Shown one piece after another: positions 1 through 7,282 of a stretch of DNA of 22,413 nt (within the stretch, counting starts at the first letter, position 1; each line of letters opens with the position of its first letter). The notes beneath the pieces were generated by a model. The model made no database searches, had not been told where the DNA came from, and saw nothing but the letters and a program-made list of their open reading frames with translations. This DNA comes from a virus. A program made the position numbers and the translations under genes. The stretch spans positions 1-22,413 of the IMG/VR virus record IMGVR_UViG_3300028801_000026. The stretch is one strand, 5' to 3'.

Positions 1-13
1 GGAAACTCATAAC

Positions 14-370
14 ATGAAACCGTTTAATCTGAAAGAGGCAATGGTAGGGAAGGGAATCTGTACGAGAGATGGTACGGTTATGAAGTTTGGGGCGTACATC
101 CCGGACGCCCGCAAGAATACTAGACTTATTGTAATGGAGCTTTCTGGACAGTTGACGTGCCGTCACGACGACGGAAGGTTCTATCAAGAGCAGGACAGCC
201 AACTCGATCTATTTATGGCTCCCAACACCAAATCACAGGAGGTATATCTCTACAAAACGGGCCACGGCATTCCCGGTTGCGATCAAGCGCCGGAATTTCG
301 CACCTCACTGAACCCCAACATTAGTTGTTGGGAACTCGTAGGTAAATCAACTGTAACGTGGGAAGAATGA
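14..370 (+). CDS. Hypothetical phage protein, 118 aa
   Basis: Function unknown. The N-terminus (MKPFNLKEAMVGKGICTRDG) resembles a widespread kind of small phage protein that opens with a Lys-Pro-Phe, a short helix and a Thr-Arg-Asp-Gly turn before a beta-rich body; I recognise the pattern but know of no function. There is no membrane segment or signal peptide. It ends in an acidic, Trp-containing tail (WEE). The ATG lies 9 bases after GGAA at the window edge, so the ribosome-binding site may be only partly visible. It is the first gene of a tightly spaced run of unknown genes and is followed after 3 bases by the next start. Confidence 0.8.
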   Translation: MKPFNLKEAMVGKGICTRDGTVMKFGAYIPDARKNTRLIVMELSGQLTCRHDDGRFYQEQDSQLDLFMAPNTKSQEVYLYKTGHGIPGCDQAPEFRTSLNPNISCWELVGKSTVTWEE

Positions 371-373
371 CAC

Positions 374-565
374 ATGAACACCAGCACATACCCAGAGTAT
401 TATGACGAAATCAATCGCGTCTTGCGCGAGATTCCTCCGTTGGCTAATGAGGGACAAGAGCCCAAACCAGCGATGCAAGTGCAGATCAGCGAGCATCTGG
501 ACAATCGCATCTTCGTGGGTTCGGGGGACATTCACACGTGGGAGATGTGCAATGCTTTGTCCTGA
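374..565 (+). CDS. Hypothetical protein, 63 aa
   Basis: Function unknown. This is a small soluble protein: an N-terminal Tyr-rich helix (YPEYYDEINRVLREI, residues 6-20), then a Pro-rich stretch and a probable beta segment (residues 35-50). No metal-binding or catalytic motif is visible. The ATG follows GGGAAG with a spacing of about 8. The last 14 bases overlap the next gene, whose start lies in another frame. The region also reads open in the +2 frame (from 402), but that reading lacks a ribosome-binding site and is better explained as a chance extension of the downstream gene. Confidence 0.65.
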   Translation: MNTSTYPEYYDEINRVLREIPPLANEGQEPKPAMQVQISEHLDNRIFVGSGDIHTWEMCNALS

Positions 566-1271
566 AGAGGCCTTAGGATTTGAACAGTCTGGGATTTATG
601 TACAGACTAGCCGGATCGGGGGAAGTTACCCGAGACACATCCTTGTGGTTGAACAAGGGAGCTATGGTGAAAAGGCTTTTAAATGTTGTGGTGCTGGGTG
701 TATGTCAAGCATTAGGGGGACTTTCGTAAACATAAAGGAAGTTCAGTCTTTTCTGGCTTTTTTCGTTCGCCACTACTCCCTTAATGTGAGCTATTACTAC
801 ATCATCACAGACCCCAACCTGTATAAAGCGGATCTGCTTCACATCTCCGGATTGCTTCAGGAACTTGGGGCTGAGGTTATCGATTCGCGCCCCAATCGGG
901 TACATGGACCATCTAAGCTGTATATGATGGTGTGGGAACCGGCCTTGCACTTAGACAAGCTGGATAAGTACGTTAAACGGTATCCTGTGGCGAAACCACT
1001 GGGATACACCTATCCAGAATGGGAAGCCGACCCCTTGTGGTTCTTTGAGAACAAGGAGAAAGAGAATGTTCCCGTACCGGAAGTGAGTCAGAGAGCCAAG
1101 GTAATCTGGCCCACAAATGAACAGGGATTGGTTGTCAACGACGGTCAGTGGCCGGGATGGGTGCAACAATACGCGCTCGACCAAGCAGTGCAACCTTTTG
1201 GGCAACTAGCTCAACAGGCCATTTATCCTTTGGAAGGATTTAAACTACCAGGAGACATTAAAAATGTCTGA
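552..1271 (+). CDS. Hypothetical protein, 239 aa
   Basis: I do not recognise the family. I chose the ATG at 552 because GGGAG lies 7 bases upstream and it leaves only a 14-base overlap with the previous gene; the frame stays open back to 402, but that would overprint most of the 63-aa gene. Visible features are a Cys cluster (CCGAGC, about residues 43-48), an aromatic-rich segment (SYYYII) that is probably a beta strand, and a Pro/Trp-rich C-terminal third. There is no signal peptide or transmembrane helix. The Cys cluster could bind metal but has no second pair nearby. It overlaps the next gene by 8 bases, which suggests translational coupling. Confidence 0.75.
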   Translation: MLCPEEALGFEQSGIYVQTSRIGGSYPRHILVVEQGSYGEKAFKCCGAGCMSSIRGTFVNIKEVQSFLAFFVRHYSLNVSYYYIITDPNLYKADLLHISGLLQELGAEVIDSRPNRVHGPSKLYMMVWEPALHLDKLDKYVKRYPVAKPLGYTYPEWEADPLWFFENKEKENVPVPEVSQRAKVIWPTNEQGLVVNDGQWPGWVQQYALDQAVQPFGQLAQQAIYPLEGFKLPGDIKNV

Positions 1272-1695
1272 TCGAGTCTATCGCCCAGTTGAGCCCAGTG
1301 ACTTGCCCAAGATTCAAGAAGGTAAATTGAAGGCTTTCCGTCGTAATATCCTGACCACTTCAACACAGTATTTTCCGGCGAGGCTTGTGTCGGTGAATTA
1401 CCGCCCAATTGATCGGGGGGACTTCGGTGCTGCCTTTATGGTGGATTTTGCTGATTCACGGGGCGAGGTGCTGTGCTGTAGTGGTATATTCGTCGATGTG
1501 ACTCCCGAGGTTCGGTGGATCATCTGGAATCTGAAATATAACCGGATCAGTGGTTATATGAACGATAACAAGGCGGGATGGTCAGCACGTGGCGACGCAG
1601 AGCGCTTTTTGCAGGCAAAGCTAGAACGCAGTCACACCGTCCCCATGCGAGCCCCAAAAGCTGCCCAGTACAAAATCGTTTCTTTCGAGGTATAA
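1264..1695 (+). CDS. Hypothetical protein, 143 aa
   Basis: Function unknown. The ATG at 1264 has GGAG with a 9-base spacing. Residues 1-25 are polar. Residues 40-85 alternate hydrophobic and polar residues with aromatic positions, as expected of a beta-sheet domain, and the C-terminal part is basic (RAPKAAQYKI). No catalytic or metal motif is seen, and the length does not identify a family. It sits in the tandem run of unknown genes upstream of the amidoligase island and is followed after 4 bases by the next start. Confidence 0.75.
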   Translation: MSDRVYRPVEPSDLPKIQEGKLKAFRRNILTTSTQYFPARLVSVNYRPIDRGDFGAAFMVDFADSRGEVLCCSGIFVDVTPEVRWIIWNLKYNRISGYMNDNKAGWSARGDAERFLQAKLERSHTVPMRAPKAAQYKIVSFEV

Positions 1696-1699
1696 GATT

Positions 1700-1954
1700 A
1701 TGCTTTCAGATGCACTGATGCTTCGACAATATGCCCGCCACAGTCATAACCTTAGTACTGGCGACAAGGTAGTGGCGATTCAGGATGGTTTGTTCGATCT
1801 GTTCACTGGGCTTGGTTTCGCCAACCCGTCCCGTTTCCGCATCGTCAAGATCCGTCGTGGTGCTCCGGGCACGGCTGATCGCCAATTGATTCAGGTCAAC
1901 GGCAAGGCACTGGATCGAGAATATCGCGAACGTCTGCTCAAGGAATGTCAATGA
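1700..1954 (+). CDS. Hypothetical protein, 84 aa
   Basis: Function unknown. It is a small basic protein with an N-terminal helix (MLSDALMLRQYARHS), a beta-like middle (GDKVVAIQDG) and a C-terminal Arg/Glu-rich helix. GAGG lies 9 bases before the ATG. Its stop overlaps the next start as ATGA (1951-1954). The basic, compact form would suit a nucleic-acid-binding or regulatory protein, but nothing diagnostic supports that. Confidence 0.7.
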   Translation: MLSDALMLRQYARHSHNLSTGDKVVAIQDGLFDLFTGLGFANPSRFRIVKIRRGAPGTADRQLIQVNGKALDREYRERLLKECQ

Positions 1955-2496
1955 TGGGTCGAGCACGTTTGTCTGTTGTCAACCCTGTTGGGGGGGATGG
2001 AAAGTTGTATTTCGATCCCCCGGTTGTCCACGAAATAGTTAACAAGTCCCCTGTAACACAAGTTAAACACTTCTCAGCGGAGGACCAGAATTTCTCTCCA
2101 GTCCGGCTGAAGAGCAGTGGCTTTCCTCGCGTGGTTGACATGCCTCAGCACGTTGAGTATGCTCTGGGGAATTTCCCAAGCTACAATGAGGTGCAGGAAT
2201 ACATCTTGCGGGCCGAGATTGCTGGCTTTGGTCGTGGATCCATTGTGTGTCGTCGTTGGGACATACGAGGTCGATGGAAACATCCTCACACATGGGGCAT
2301 GATTACATTTACCCACACACGCCCCAATTCAGGGGCCAAGTGGTCTCCTTTTACAGTCAAGTGGTTTGATGACACAGACGCCCAATCACAAATTGAAGCT
2401 GCTTGGATGGAAGACCTTGTTGTCATTCATGCCTGTTTGGATGAAGGGGTTCTTTATGACATCCTTGAGACTCAAGACATGCCAGGGATGGACTAA
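1951..2496 (+). CDS. Hypothetical protein, 181 aa
   Basis: I do not recognise this protein. In-frame ATGs occur at 1945, 1951 and 1954. AAGGA at 1940-1944 touches the first but is correctly spaced for 1951, which also gives an ATGA overlap with the preceding stop, so I take 1951. The protein is rich in aromatic residues in the middle (WDIRGRWKHPHTWGMITFTH) and has an acidic C-terminus (DMPGMD). The His/Trp-rich segment is not a recognised motif. No signal peptide or membrane segment is present. The next gene starts on its stop codon (TAATG). Confidence 0.72.
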   Translation: MMGRARLSVVNPVGGDGKLYFDPPVVHEIVNKSPVTQVKHFSAEDQNFSPVRLKSSGFPRVVDMPQHVEYALGNFPSYNEVQEYILRAEIAGFGRGSIVCRRWDIRGRWKHPHTWGMITFTHTRPNSGAKWSPFTVKWFDDTDAQSQIEAAWMEDLVVIHACLDEGVLYDILETQDMPGMD

Positions 2497-2735
2497 TGGT
2501 AGGCACATATGACTGGCCAGGATACCGGCTAATAATCAGTCTGATCTGCAATGGTAAATACCTAACGGTGGTCAACGATCAGAAGTCTTTCGTAGAATTT
2601 ACGGAAGCTTTGAAGGAACACATAGGGGACGATATAACCCATCTGTTGTTTCTGAGCACCGTGGATTGCACTATGGCAGATGCAGAGGCCCTCAGAGACT
2701 TAGGCGTAATAACTTTCACAACTGGTGAGGTATAG
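2496..2735 (+). CDS. Hypothetical protein, 79 aa
   Basis: Function unknown. It is a small acidic protein with an alpha/beta pattern: two short beta strands (YRLIISLIC and YLTVVND), a helix (FVEFTEALKEHIG) and a further strand-helix pair. The ATG overlaps the preceding TAA by one base and has AGGG 8 bases upstream. Nothing shows a catalytic role; the size and fold pattern would fit a small binding or inhibitor protein, which is only a guess. Confidence 0.7.
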   Translation: MVGTYDWPGYRLIISLICNGKYLTVVNDQKSFVEFTEALKEHIGDDITHLLFLSTVDCTMADAEALRDLGVITFTTGEV

Positions 2736-2736
2736 T

Positions 2737-3174
2737 ATGGCAAAGCAGAAGATTAAACAATTCTGGTTTGTTTGTAAGTTGGCAGTCACTGCTGACCCAA
2801 ACAAATCGGTGATCAACTTTGAACCCGCTCAAGCGGAAGTGGCACGCGTTGCCCCACGTATTCGGAACCGCAACGAAATCCCTGTCCCCCAAGGTTTCGC
2901 CAATCTGGCGGATCCTCCTCCTCCGGAACAACCCCAGGTTGCCGAACCTGGGGCGGGATATGGGTATTATCTCCAGGCCGCAGACGCCAAGGAGTTAAAC
3001 AAGGTATTCACCACAGAAGAGGCCGCCATCAAATTCGCACAACAGTGTGCGGAAGAGAAGCCCACCACCACATTTGGTGTGTTTGGCTGCTTGCGCGTGT
3101 ATGAAACAACCGTCCCCAGTCTGATCGAAAAGGCATTCACTGCGGACGGAGAACTGCGCCTTGTCGTGGGCTAA
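2737..3174 (+). CDS. Hypothetical protein, 145 aa, Pro-rich linker
   Basis: Function unknown. The start is the ATG at 2737, 6 bases after GAGG; a GTG at 2725 is in frame but has no ribosome-binding site and would overlap the previous gene. The N-terminal part is a beta-like basic segment (KIKQFWFVCKLAV). Residues about 58-75 are a Pro-rich linker (DPPPPEQPQ), followed by a Gly/Tyr turn (GAGYGYYL) and an alpha/beta C-terminal domain (about residues 80-145). The two-part layout suggests separate folded domains. The next ATG lies one base after its stop. Confidence 0.7.
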   Translation: MAKQKIKQFWFVCKLAVTADPNKSVINFEPAQAEVARVAPRIRNRNEIPVPQGFANLADPPPPEQPQVAEPGAGYGYYLQAADAKELNKVFTTEEAAIKFAQQCAEEKPTTTFGVFGCLRVYETTVPSLIEKAFTADGELRLVVG

Positions 3175-3175
3175 A

Positions 3176-3538
3176 ATGCTGGATGCTCGATATTCAACAT
3201 TACCATATTGTTGTGGTGTGTATGAGGCCGGGGACTTTGGTGTAGATGAATATGCCGACGTAGTGTCGAAGACACCCAAAGGGCTGGTCGGGGAGCTGGT
3301 CGAGGCGGCAGAGGGCCGCCCCATCATATTCAACTTCGTGCGCCAGAGAATTGGAAATGGTTGGGAATTTTCAGGAGACCCGCTGACCTTGCCCCTGGCA
3401 GAAGAGTATGAGTATGAGGTACTGCGCAAGTATGTATCGAAACACGAGGACGCCCTACATGTGGCTGAGTTTATAAATCCCAACAGCGGAAACATGGTGG
3501 ATTCGTGGATCCTCTTGTCTAACCTAAGAAAGGAATGA
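3176..3538 (+). CDS. Hypothetical protein, 120 aa, paralogue of the 4218-4802 product
   Basis: The biochemical function is unknown. The protein shares a clear series of motifs, in the same order, with the product of 4218-4802: Tyr-Cys-Cys near residue 11, a Phe-Gly-x-Asp turn, an aromatic strand ending FNFV (about residues 52-55), and FINPNSGNMV (residues 99-108) against FVNQNTGNII in the other protein. I infer that the two are paralogues, this one lacking about 70 N-terminal residues. I prefer the ATG at 3176, next to the preceding stop; a TTG at 3161 with GGAG 9 bases upstream is a possible alternative. It precedes the class I amidotransferase gene, while the paralogue follows it. Confidence 0.72.
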   Translation: MLDARYSTLPYCCGVYEAGDFGVDEYADVVSKTPKGLVGELVEAAEGRPIIFNFVRQRIGNGWEFSGDPLTLPLAEEYEYEVLRKYVSKHEDALHVAEFINPNSGNMVDSWILLSNLRKE

Positions 3539-3540
3539 AA

Positions 3541-4221
3541 ATGGAAGTAGCAGAGAAGACGAAAGTACTAACGTTAGGACACGTAGGACGTGGTACAGGG
3601 GCGCTAGAGCCGTTCGATCAGGTGTATCCCCACTCGATGCTTGTTACGTCTCAGGACATAGCTGACGGGGCTGAGATTGATGCTCTGGTCATCTGGGGCG
3701 GTGAGGATATCTCCCCAAGCTACTACAATGAAGCGGCCGCCATCGGGGGATCATATGCGCCCAACTCGCCTAGTCGTCGGGACGTTATCGAAGCGAGTGC
3801 CTGTCGCACGGCTATTGATCGCGGTATTCCCATTATTGGCGTATGTCGTGGTGCTCAGTTGGTTTGCGCCTTGGCTGGCGGTTCTCTCATTCAGCATGTG
3901 GATAATCATGGTCGTACTCATGATATGATGACCAAGGATGGTTACGTCTTGGCCACATCGTCGGTACATCACCAGATGCAGTATCCATATGATGTTGAAC
4001 ATGAATTGATTGCCTGGGCACATCCCCGCCGCAGCAGTATCTACATCACTGAGGCCAGCGAAAACGATTTAAAGATGGCAGACAAAAAGGAGGCCGAAAT
4101 TGTCTGGTATCCGAAGATCAAAGCTCTTGGGATCCAGGGCCATCCGGAGTTTCACAGCAACCCGCGTCGTGATCCTTTTGTCCAATACTGCATGAAACTT
4201 GTTCGGGAGTATGTCCTGTGA
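3541..4221 (+). CDS. Class I glutamine amidotransferase / peptidase C26-like gamma-glutamyl hydrolase
   Basis: This is a class I glutamine amidotransferase fold, closest in pattern to the PuuD/C26 gamma-glutamyl hydrolases, which cleave gamma-glutamyl amide bonds through a Cys-His-Glu triad. Visible are the WGGEDISP loop (about residues 52-59), the nucleophile elbow GVCRGAQ (Cys102), GGSLIQH after it, SVHHQ (about 141-145), and QGHPEFH with His201 and Glu203. The triad is complete and the 226-aa length is normal. I chose ATG 3541 because AAAGGA (3529-3534) sits 6 bases upstream; an ATG at 3535 overlaps the previous stop but is too close to that site. In this neighbourhood it could trim or edit gamma-glutamyl products of the amidoligases (inference). 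Confidence 0.92.
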   Translation: MEVAEKTKVLTLGHVGRGTGALEPFDQVYPHSMLVTSQDIADGAEIDALVIWGGEDISPSYYNEAAAIGGSYAPNSPSRRDVIEASACRTAIDRGIPIIGVCRGAQLVCALAGGSLIQHVDNHGRTHDMMTKDGYVLATSSVHHQMQYPYDVEHELIAWAHPRRSSIYITEASENDLKMADKKEAEIVWYPKIKALGIQGHPEFHSNPRRDPFVQYCMKLVREYVL

Positions 4222-4802
4222 ATCAAGCCTCACGTGATCATCTAAACCCAGCCTTACACCTTGTTGCCGAGGATTTCCTGAAGGACAACAAGCTGGTTGT
4301 GGAACGACTTGGCCAATGCCTCAGGCAGACAGTAAAAGGACTGACAATCTCGGCGGCGGCGTCGGATTATTTTGCTCGTCAGTGTGCTCCCGAACGTGAA
4401 CCAGACACACTTATCCAAGTGCTGGTCGAAGGACGGGCTCTGCTCTGGTTTACTGTGTCTCCGTACAACTACTGTTGTGCGATGAATCAGATCAACGGCT
4501 TCGGTTACGACAACTGCCTAGAGTTTGAGTTTGTAGATGCCATGATGGCCACTTTGCAGAAGAGCGTTCGTCGATATTCATCACAGCGTTGGGTGTTTAA
4601 CTTTGTGGAAACACGGCGGGATCGCGACCACCCCGTTGACGCCACAGAAGTTGTCTTGCCGGAGGTGGAAAGAGAGCCTCGGATGCATTTCGAGTATCTG
4701 TATGACTGGGCCAAGAGGCAGGCCAAGTTCCAAGAGATGTTGTTTGTTAACCAAAACACGGGTAATATCATTCACTTTTGCGAGGTTGTATTCCATGAAT
4801 AA
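4218..4802 (+). CDS. Hypothetical protein, 194 aa, paralogue of the 3176-3538 product
   Basis: Function unknown. The GTG start forms a GTGA overlap with the preceding stop, and GGGAG lies 8 bases upstream. The N-terminal about 70 residues are helical and Leu-rich (DFLKDNKLVVERLGQCL) and are absent from the paralogue. The rest carries the shared motifs: YNYCCAMNQ (about residues 84-90), GFGYD (94-98), WVFNFV (125-130) and FVNQNTGNII (176-185). The pair of Cys residues and the Asn/Gly-rich turn are the most conserved points and may form a binding site. It overlaps the downstream amidoligase start by 8 bases, so the two are probably co-translated. Confidence 0.78.
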   Translation: MNQASRDHLNPALHLVAEDFLKDNKLVVERLGQCLRQTVKGLTISAAASDYFARQCAPEREPDTLIQVLVEGRALLWFTVSPYNYCCAMNQINGFGYDNCLEFEFVDAMMATLQKSVRRYSSQRWVFNFVETRRDRDHPVDATEVVLPEVEREPRMHFEYLYDWAKRQAKFQEMLFVNQNTGNIIHFCEVVFHE

Positions 4803-5571
4803 CATCACGATGCTCGGTACGGACCCTGAAGTCTTCTTGTTTGACCCCGCAGCGCAGAAGTTTATCAGCAGCGTCGGTTTGGTGGGAGGATCGAAGCAGT
4901 TCCCACGCCCGATTGATGAAGAGGGCAATGCGGTCCAAGAAGACAATGTAACAGTGGAGTTCAACACGCCCCCGTGCAAGTCCGCTGCTGACTTCATTTT
5001 GCATATCAACAAGAACAAGACCTGGATCAAAGACCTTGCAGCAGAGTTGGGCCTTGAGATGCTGGTCAAGCCGTCGGCGGTGTTTGACGACGACCAACTC
5101 CAGTCATTCGAAGCTCAGACGTTTGGCTGTGAGCCTGACTTCAATGCTTGGATGGATGGGGACATGAATCCGCGTCCCAACGCTGCGAACAAGAATCTCC
5201 GTTCGTGTGGTGGTCACGTCCACATCGCTCTCAACGATGGTGATGATGTGCTTGGTGTCATTCAAGCAATGGACCTGTTCGTGGGCTGTTTGATGCTGGA
5301 CTTCGACGAAGATATGGGCCGCAGAGAGCTTTACGGGCGTGCTGGTGCCTTCCGTAAGAAGAGCTACGGTGTGGAGTACCGCACGGCTTCCAACGCCTGG
5401 ATTGAGTCGGATGATCGAATCCAGTGGGTGTGGGATCAGACGGACAAGGCACTTGAGTTTGTCCGCAACGGCGGTAAATTCACCGAAGGCCAAGCCTCGG
5501 ACATTCAGAACTGCATCAATAACTCTGACAAGGTGTTGTTGGCAAAACTCAAAGTGGAGTTTGGGCTGTGA
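4795..5571 (+). CDS. phiEco32-type COOH-NH2 ligase (amidoligase)
   Basis: This is a glutamine-synthetase-fold amidoligase of the kind Pfam calls phiEco32-like COOH-NH2 ligase type 2. Such enzymes are expected to join a carboxyl to an amine with ATP. Signatures in order are LGTDPEVFL with Glu12 in the first strand, VTVEFNTPP with Glu55, FGCEPDFNAW (110-119), GGHVHIAL with His141 and His143, and VEYRTASNAW with Glu194 and Arg196. These correspond to the metal/ATP-binding acidic residues and histidines of the family. The 258-aa length is typical. I chose ATG 4795, 9 bases after GAGG; the frame is open further upstream without a start signal. The substrate cannot be told from sequence. Confidence 0.92.
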   Translation: MNNITMLGTDPEVFLFDPAAQKFISSVGLVGGSKQFPRPIDEEGNAVQEDNVTVEFNTPPCKSAADFILHINKNKTWIKDLAAELGLEMLVKPSAVFDDDQLQSFEAQTFGCEPDFNAWMDGDMNPRPNAANKNLRSCGGHVHIALNDGDDVLGVIQAMDLFVGCLMLDFDEDMGRRELYGRAGAFRKKSYGVEYRTASNAWIESDDRIQWVWDQTDKALEFVRNGGKFTEGQASDIQNCINNSDKVLLAKLKVEFGL

Positions 5572-5756
5572 CTCTAGGAGAATTACTTAACGGCCTAGGC
5601 GAAGTAGATGGCTTTGACAGCCTGAAAGCTGTTGAACATCTCCACAATCACGAAGTAGTATTTGACACCTCAGACAGGGCCAACTTATACCTATTGTCGG
5701 TGTATTTGTCTGATGATGGGAAGATTCACATAGATATTGGGGATGCTGATGAATAA
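5568..5756 (+). CDS. Hypothetical acidic protein, 62 aa
   Basis: Function unknown. The GTG start overlaps the amidoligase stop as GTGA, with GGAG 8 bases upstream. The protein is small and acidic, with a helix near the start, a His-rich turn (EHLHNHEV, about residues 23-30), and a C-terminal strand ending in an acidic tail (IHIDIGDADE). The His cluster could bind metal, but no partner residues are obvious. Its position between two amidoligase genes makes it a candidate accessory or substrate protein, without direct evidence. Confidence 0.7.
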   Translation: MTLGELLNGLGEVDGFDSLKAVEHLHNHEVVFDTSDRANLYLLSVYLSDDGKIHIDIGDADE

Positions 5757-6369
5757 TTCCGAAGTTATTCAGGACTTCCGCCGTCGGTGGGAGGGAACCT
5801 TCGTGTGGCTTCACATGGAGGAGAAGGACAAAGAGTGTCTAGTGAAGATCCGGGAGGTGGAAGAAAGTGCCTCCAAGATTGGGGTACTTCATCTGGATTC
5901 GGCGGAGTATGGTGCCATTACCATTAACATGGGATCGGAGGGACACAGCATCAAGTTCAAGTATCCTCCGGTAGGTGTCTTTCAATTCAAGAAAGATGCT
6001 GTAGTGTTCCGCCGCAAGCCCACTCGTCAGTACCGCCGTGGGATTTGTTCGGATAACTCCGTGCTGGAGAACACCACCCGACGGATTTGTGGTCAACACG
6101 TGGGTTGGGACATCAAGGCCATCGAAGCGGCATTTGACCACAAGATCTACACTGTGAAGGAGGCTTTGGCTGTATTGGAAACGGGGAAGGTGAGAAGTGT
6201 GGCACTGGACAATAATTACAGCTTGGCTCTTTCCATGTTTAAAGCTCCTGACCACGTGCTTTTCCATTGGCAGTTGCCTGTGGCTCGGGTATCCTCTGCT
6301 GGCCGAGTTACCAATATTTACGAGGCTGCATACATGGATCAACTCACGAAAATCTTTAACAGAGCCTGA
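5749..6369 (+). CDS. Hypothetical protein between the two amidoligases, 206 aa
   Basis: I do not recognise a family. The ATG at 5749 is 6 bases after GGGG; an ATG at 5743 and a TTG at 5737 are also in frame but badly spaced. Residues 1-95 look beta-rich (strands around VWLHM, IGVLHLD, AITINMG, VGVFQF). A basic segment follows (RRKPTRQYRRGICSD, about residues 88-102), then an alpha/beta region with a Trp-Asp (HVGWDIKAIEAAF) and a final part with FHWQLPVARV. No signal peptide or membrane helix is seen. It overlaps the preceding gene by 8 bases and is followed after 7 bases by the second amidoligase, so it belongs to the island by position. Confidence 0.78.
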   Translation: MNNSEVIQDFRRRWEGTFVWLHMEEKDKECLVKIREVEESASKIGVLHLDSAEYGAITINMGSEGHSIKFKYPPVGVFQFKKDAVVFRRKPTRQYRRGICSDNSVLENTTRRICGQHVGWDIKAIEAAFDHKIYTVKEALAVLETGKVRSVALDNNYSLALSMFKAPDHVLFHWQLPVARVSSAGRVTNIYEAAYMDQLTKIFNRA

Positions 6370-6376
6370 GGTTATC

Positions 6377-7279
6377 ATGGGAAAAACCATCGTAGAGTAT
6401 TTTGGGATGAAGCCGGTAAAGATCTACCCGGCCTGGAAAAAGACGTTTGACACGTTCCCTGTTCCCGGCGATCCTATAGAAAGTGAGGTGTTGGTGGGCA
6501 TTGAGGTAGAGGTGGAGAACGCTCAAGATACTTCAACACCTAATTCAGGGGCGTGGATTCCAACAGCAGACGGATCTCTTCGCAACGGTGGGGTTGAGTT
6601 TATCAGCCAGCCAATGCCAGCGAAGTATGCACCTCACATCTTGCAGGAATTGTTGCAGGACACCTTGAAGAAAGACTCGTGCTTCAGCCCCCGCACTTCG
6701 ATTCACGTGCATTTGAACATGCAGGATCTGGCGACAGAGAAAGTTGTCGACATCATTCTGATGTATGCGTGCATCGAACCGTTGTTGTACAAGTTTACGG
6801 GCCGTGGTCGTGCCAAGAACATCTACTGTGTGCCTCTGTTCGACACCAATCTGTTGACGTTCATGGCGACGGAGGATTTGGCAATGTCGACGGAGAAGTG
6901 GTCCAAATACACGGGCCTGAACATCCTGCCGTTGCGGGACAAGGGCACGCTGGAGTTCCGCCAGATGCATGGAACGTTCGACCACCACAAGGTCACTATC
7001 TGGGTACGCTTGCTCACCAAGTTGGTGGAGTTTTGTAAGGCCACGGAAACTGGCACGATCCGCAAGACGGTGTTGGGGCTGTCCAAGTCAACGGATATGT
7101 CCATCTTGATTAGCCAGATCTTTGGTCAAGATTCCCAATACCTGAAGTTTGAATCGTGGGAAGATGTGAAACACGCCGTTGGAAACGTTCGATCTGCTTT
7201 TGCTAAACCAGCTACCTTAAATGCTCTGATCCCAGAGCGGCTGGCCGATTCAGCTTATTTTGTTAAGACAAGGGGCTAA
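6377..7279 (+). CDS. Amidoligase_2-type enzyme
   Basis: This is a second glutamine-synthetase-fold amidoligase, matching the pattern of the Pfam family named putative amidoligase enzyme. Motifs in order are GIEVEVEN with Glu43, Glu45 and Glu47; ADGSLRNGGVEFIS with Asp65 and Glu74; SIHVHLNMQD with His110 and His112; WSKYTGLN (175-182); and GTLEFRQMHGT with Glu193 and Arg195. These are the expected ATP/metal and substrate positions, so it is probably active. The 300-aa length is normal. The start at 6377 follows TGAGG by 4-5 bases. It differs from the enzyme at 4795-5571, so two separate amide-forming steps are likely. Its product is unknown. Confidence 0.92.
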   Translation: MGKTIVEYFGMKPVKIYPAWKKTFDTFPVPGDPIESEVLVGIEVEVENAQDTSTPNSGAWIPTADGSLRNGGVEFISQPMPAKYAPHILQELLQDTLKKDSCFSPRTSIHVHLNMQDLATEKVVDIILMYACIEPLLYKFTGRGRAKNIYCVPLFDTNLLTFMATEDLAMSTEKWSKYTGLNILPLRDKGTLEFRQMHGTFDHHKVTIWVRLLTKLVEFCKATETGTIRKTVLGLSKSTDMSILISQIFGQDSQYLKFESWEDVKHAVGNVRSAFAKPATLNALIPERLADSAYFVKTRG

Positions 7280-7282
7280 GAC

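Noticed and set aside
402-551. Open frame extending upstream of the 239-aa protein start
   Set aside because: It overprints the 63-aa gene, has no ribosome-binding site, and the ATG at 552 is well supported.
3677-3928. Hydrophobic two-helix frame inside the class I amidotransferase
   Set aside because: It lies over the catalytic core in another frame, where beta strands give hydrophobic shadows; no ribosome-binding site.
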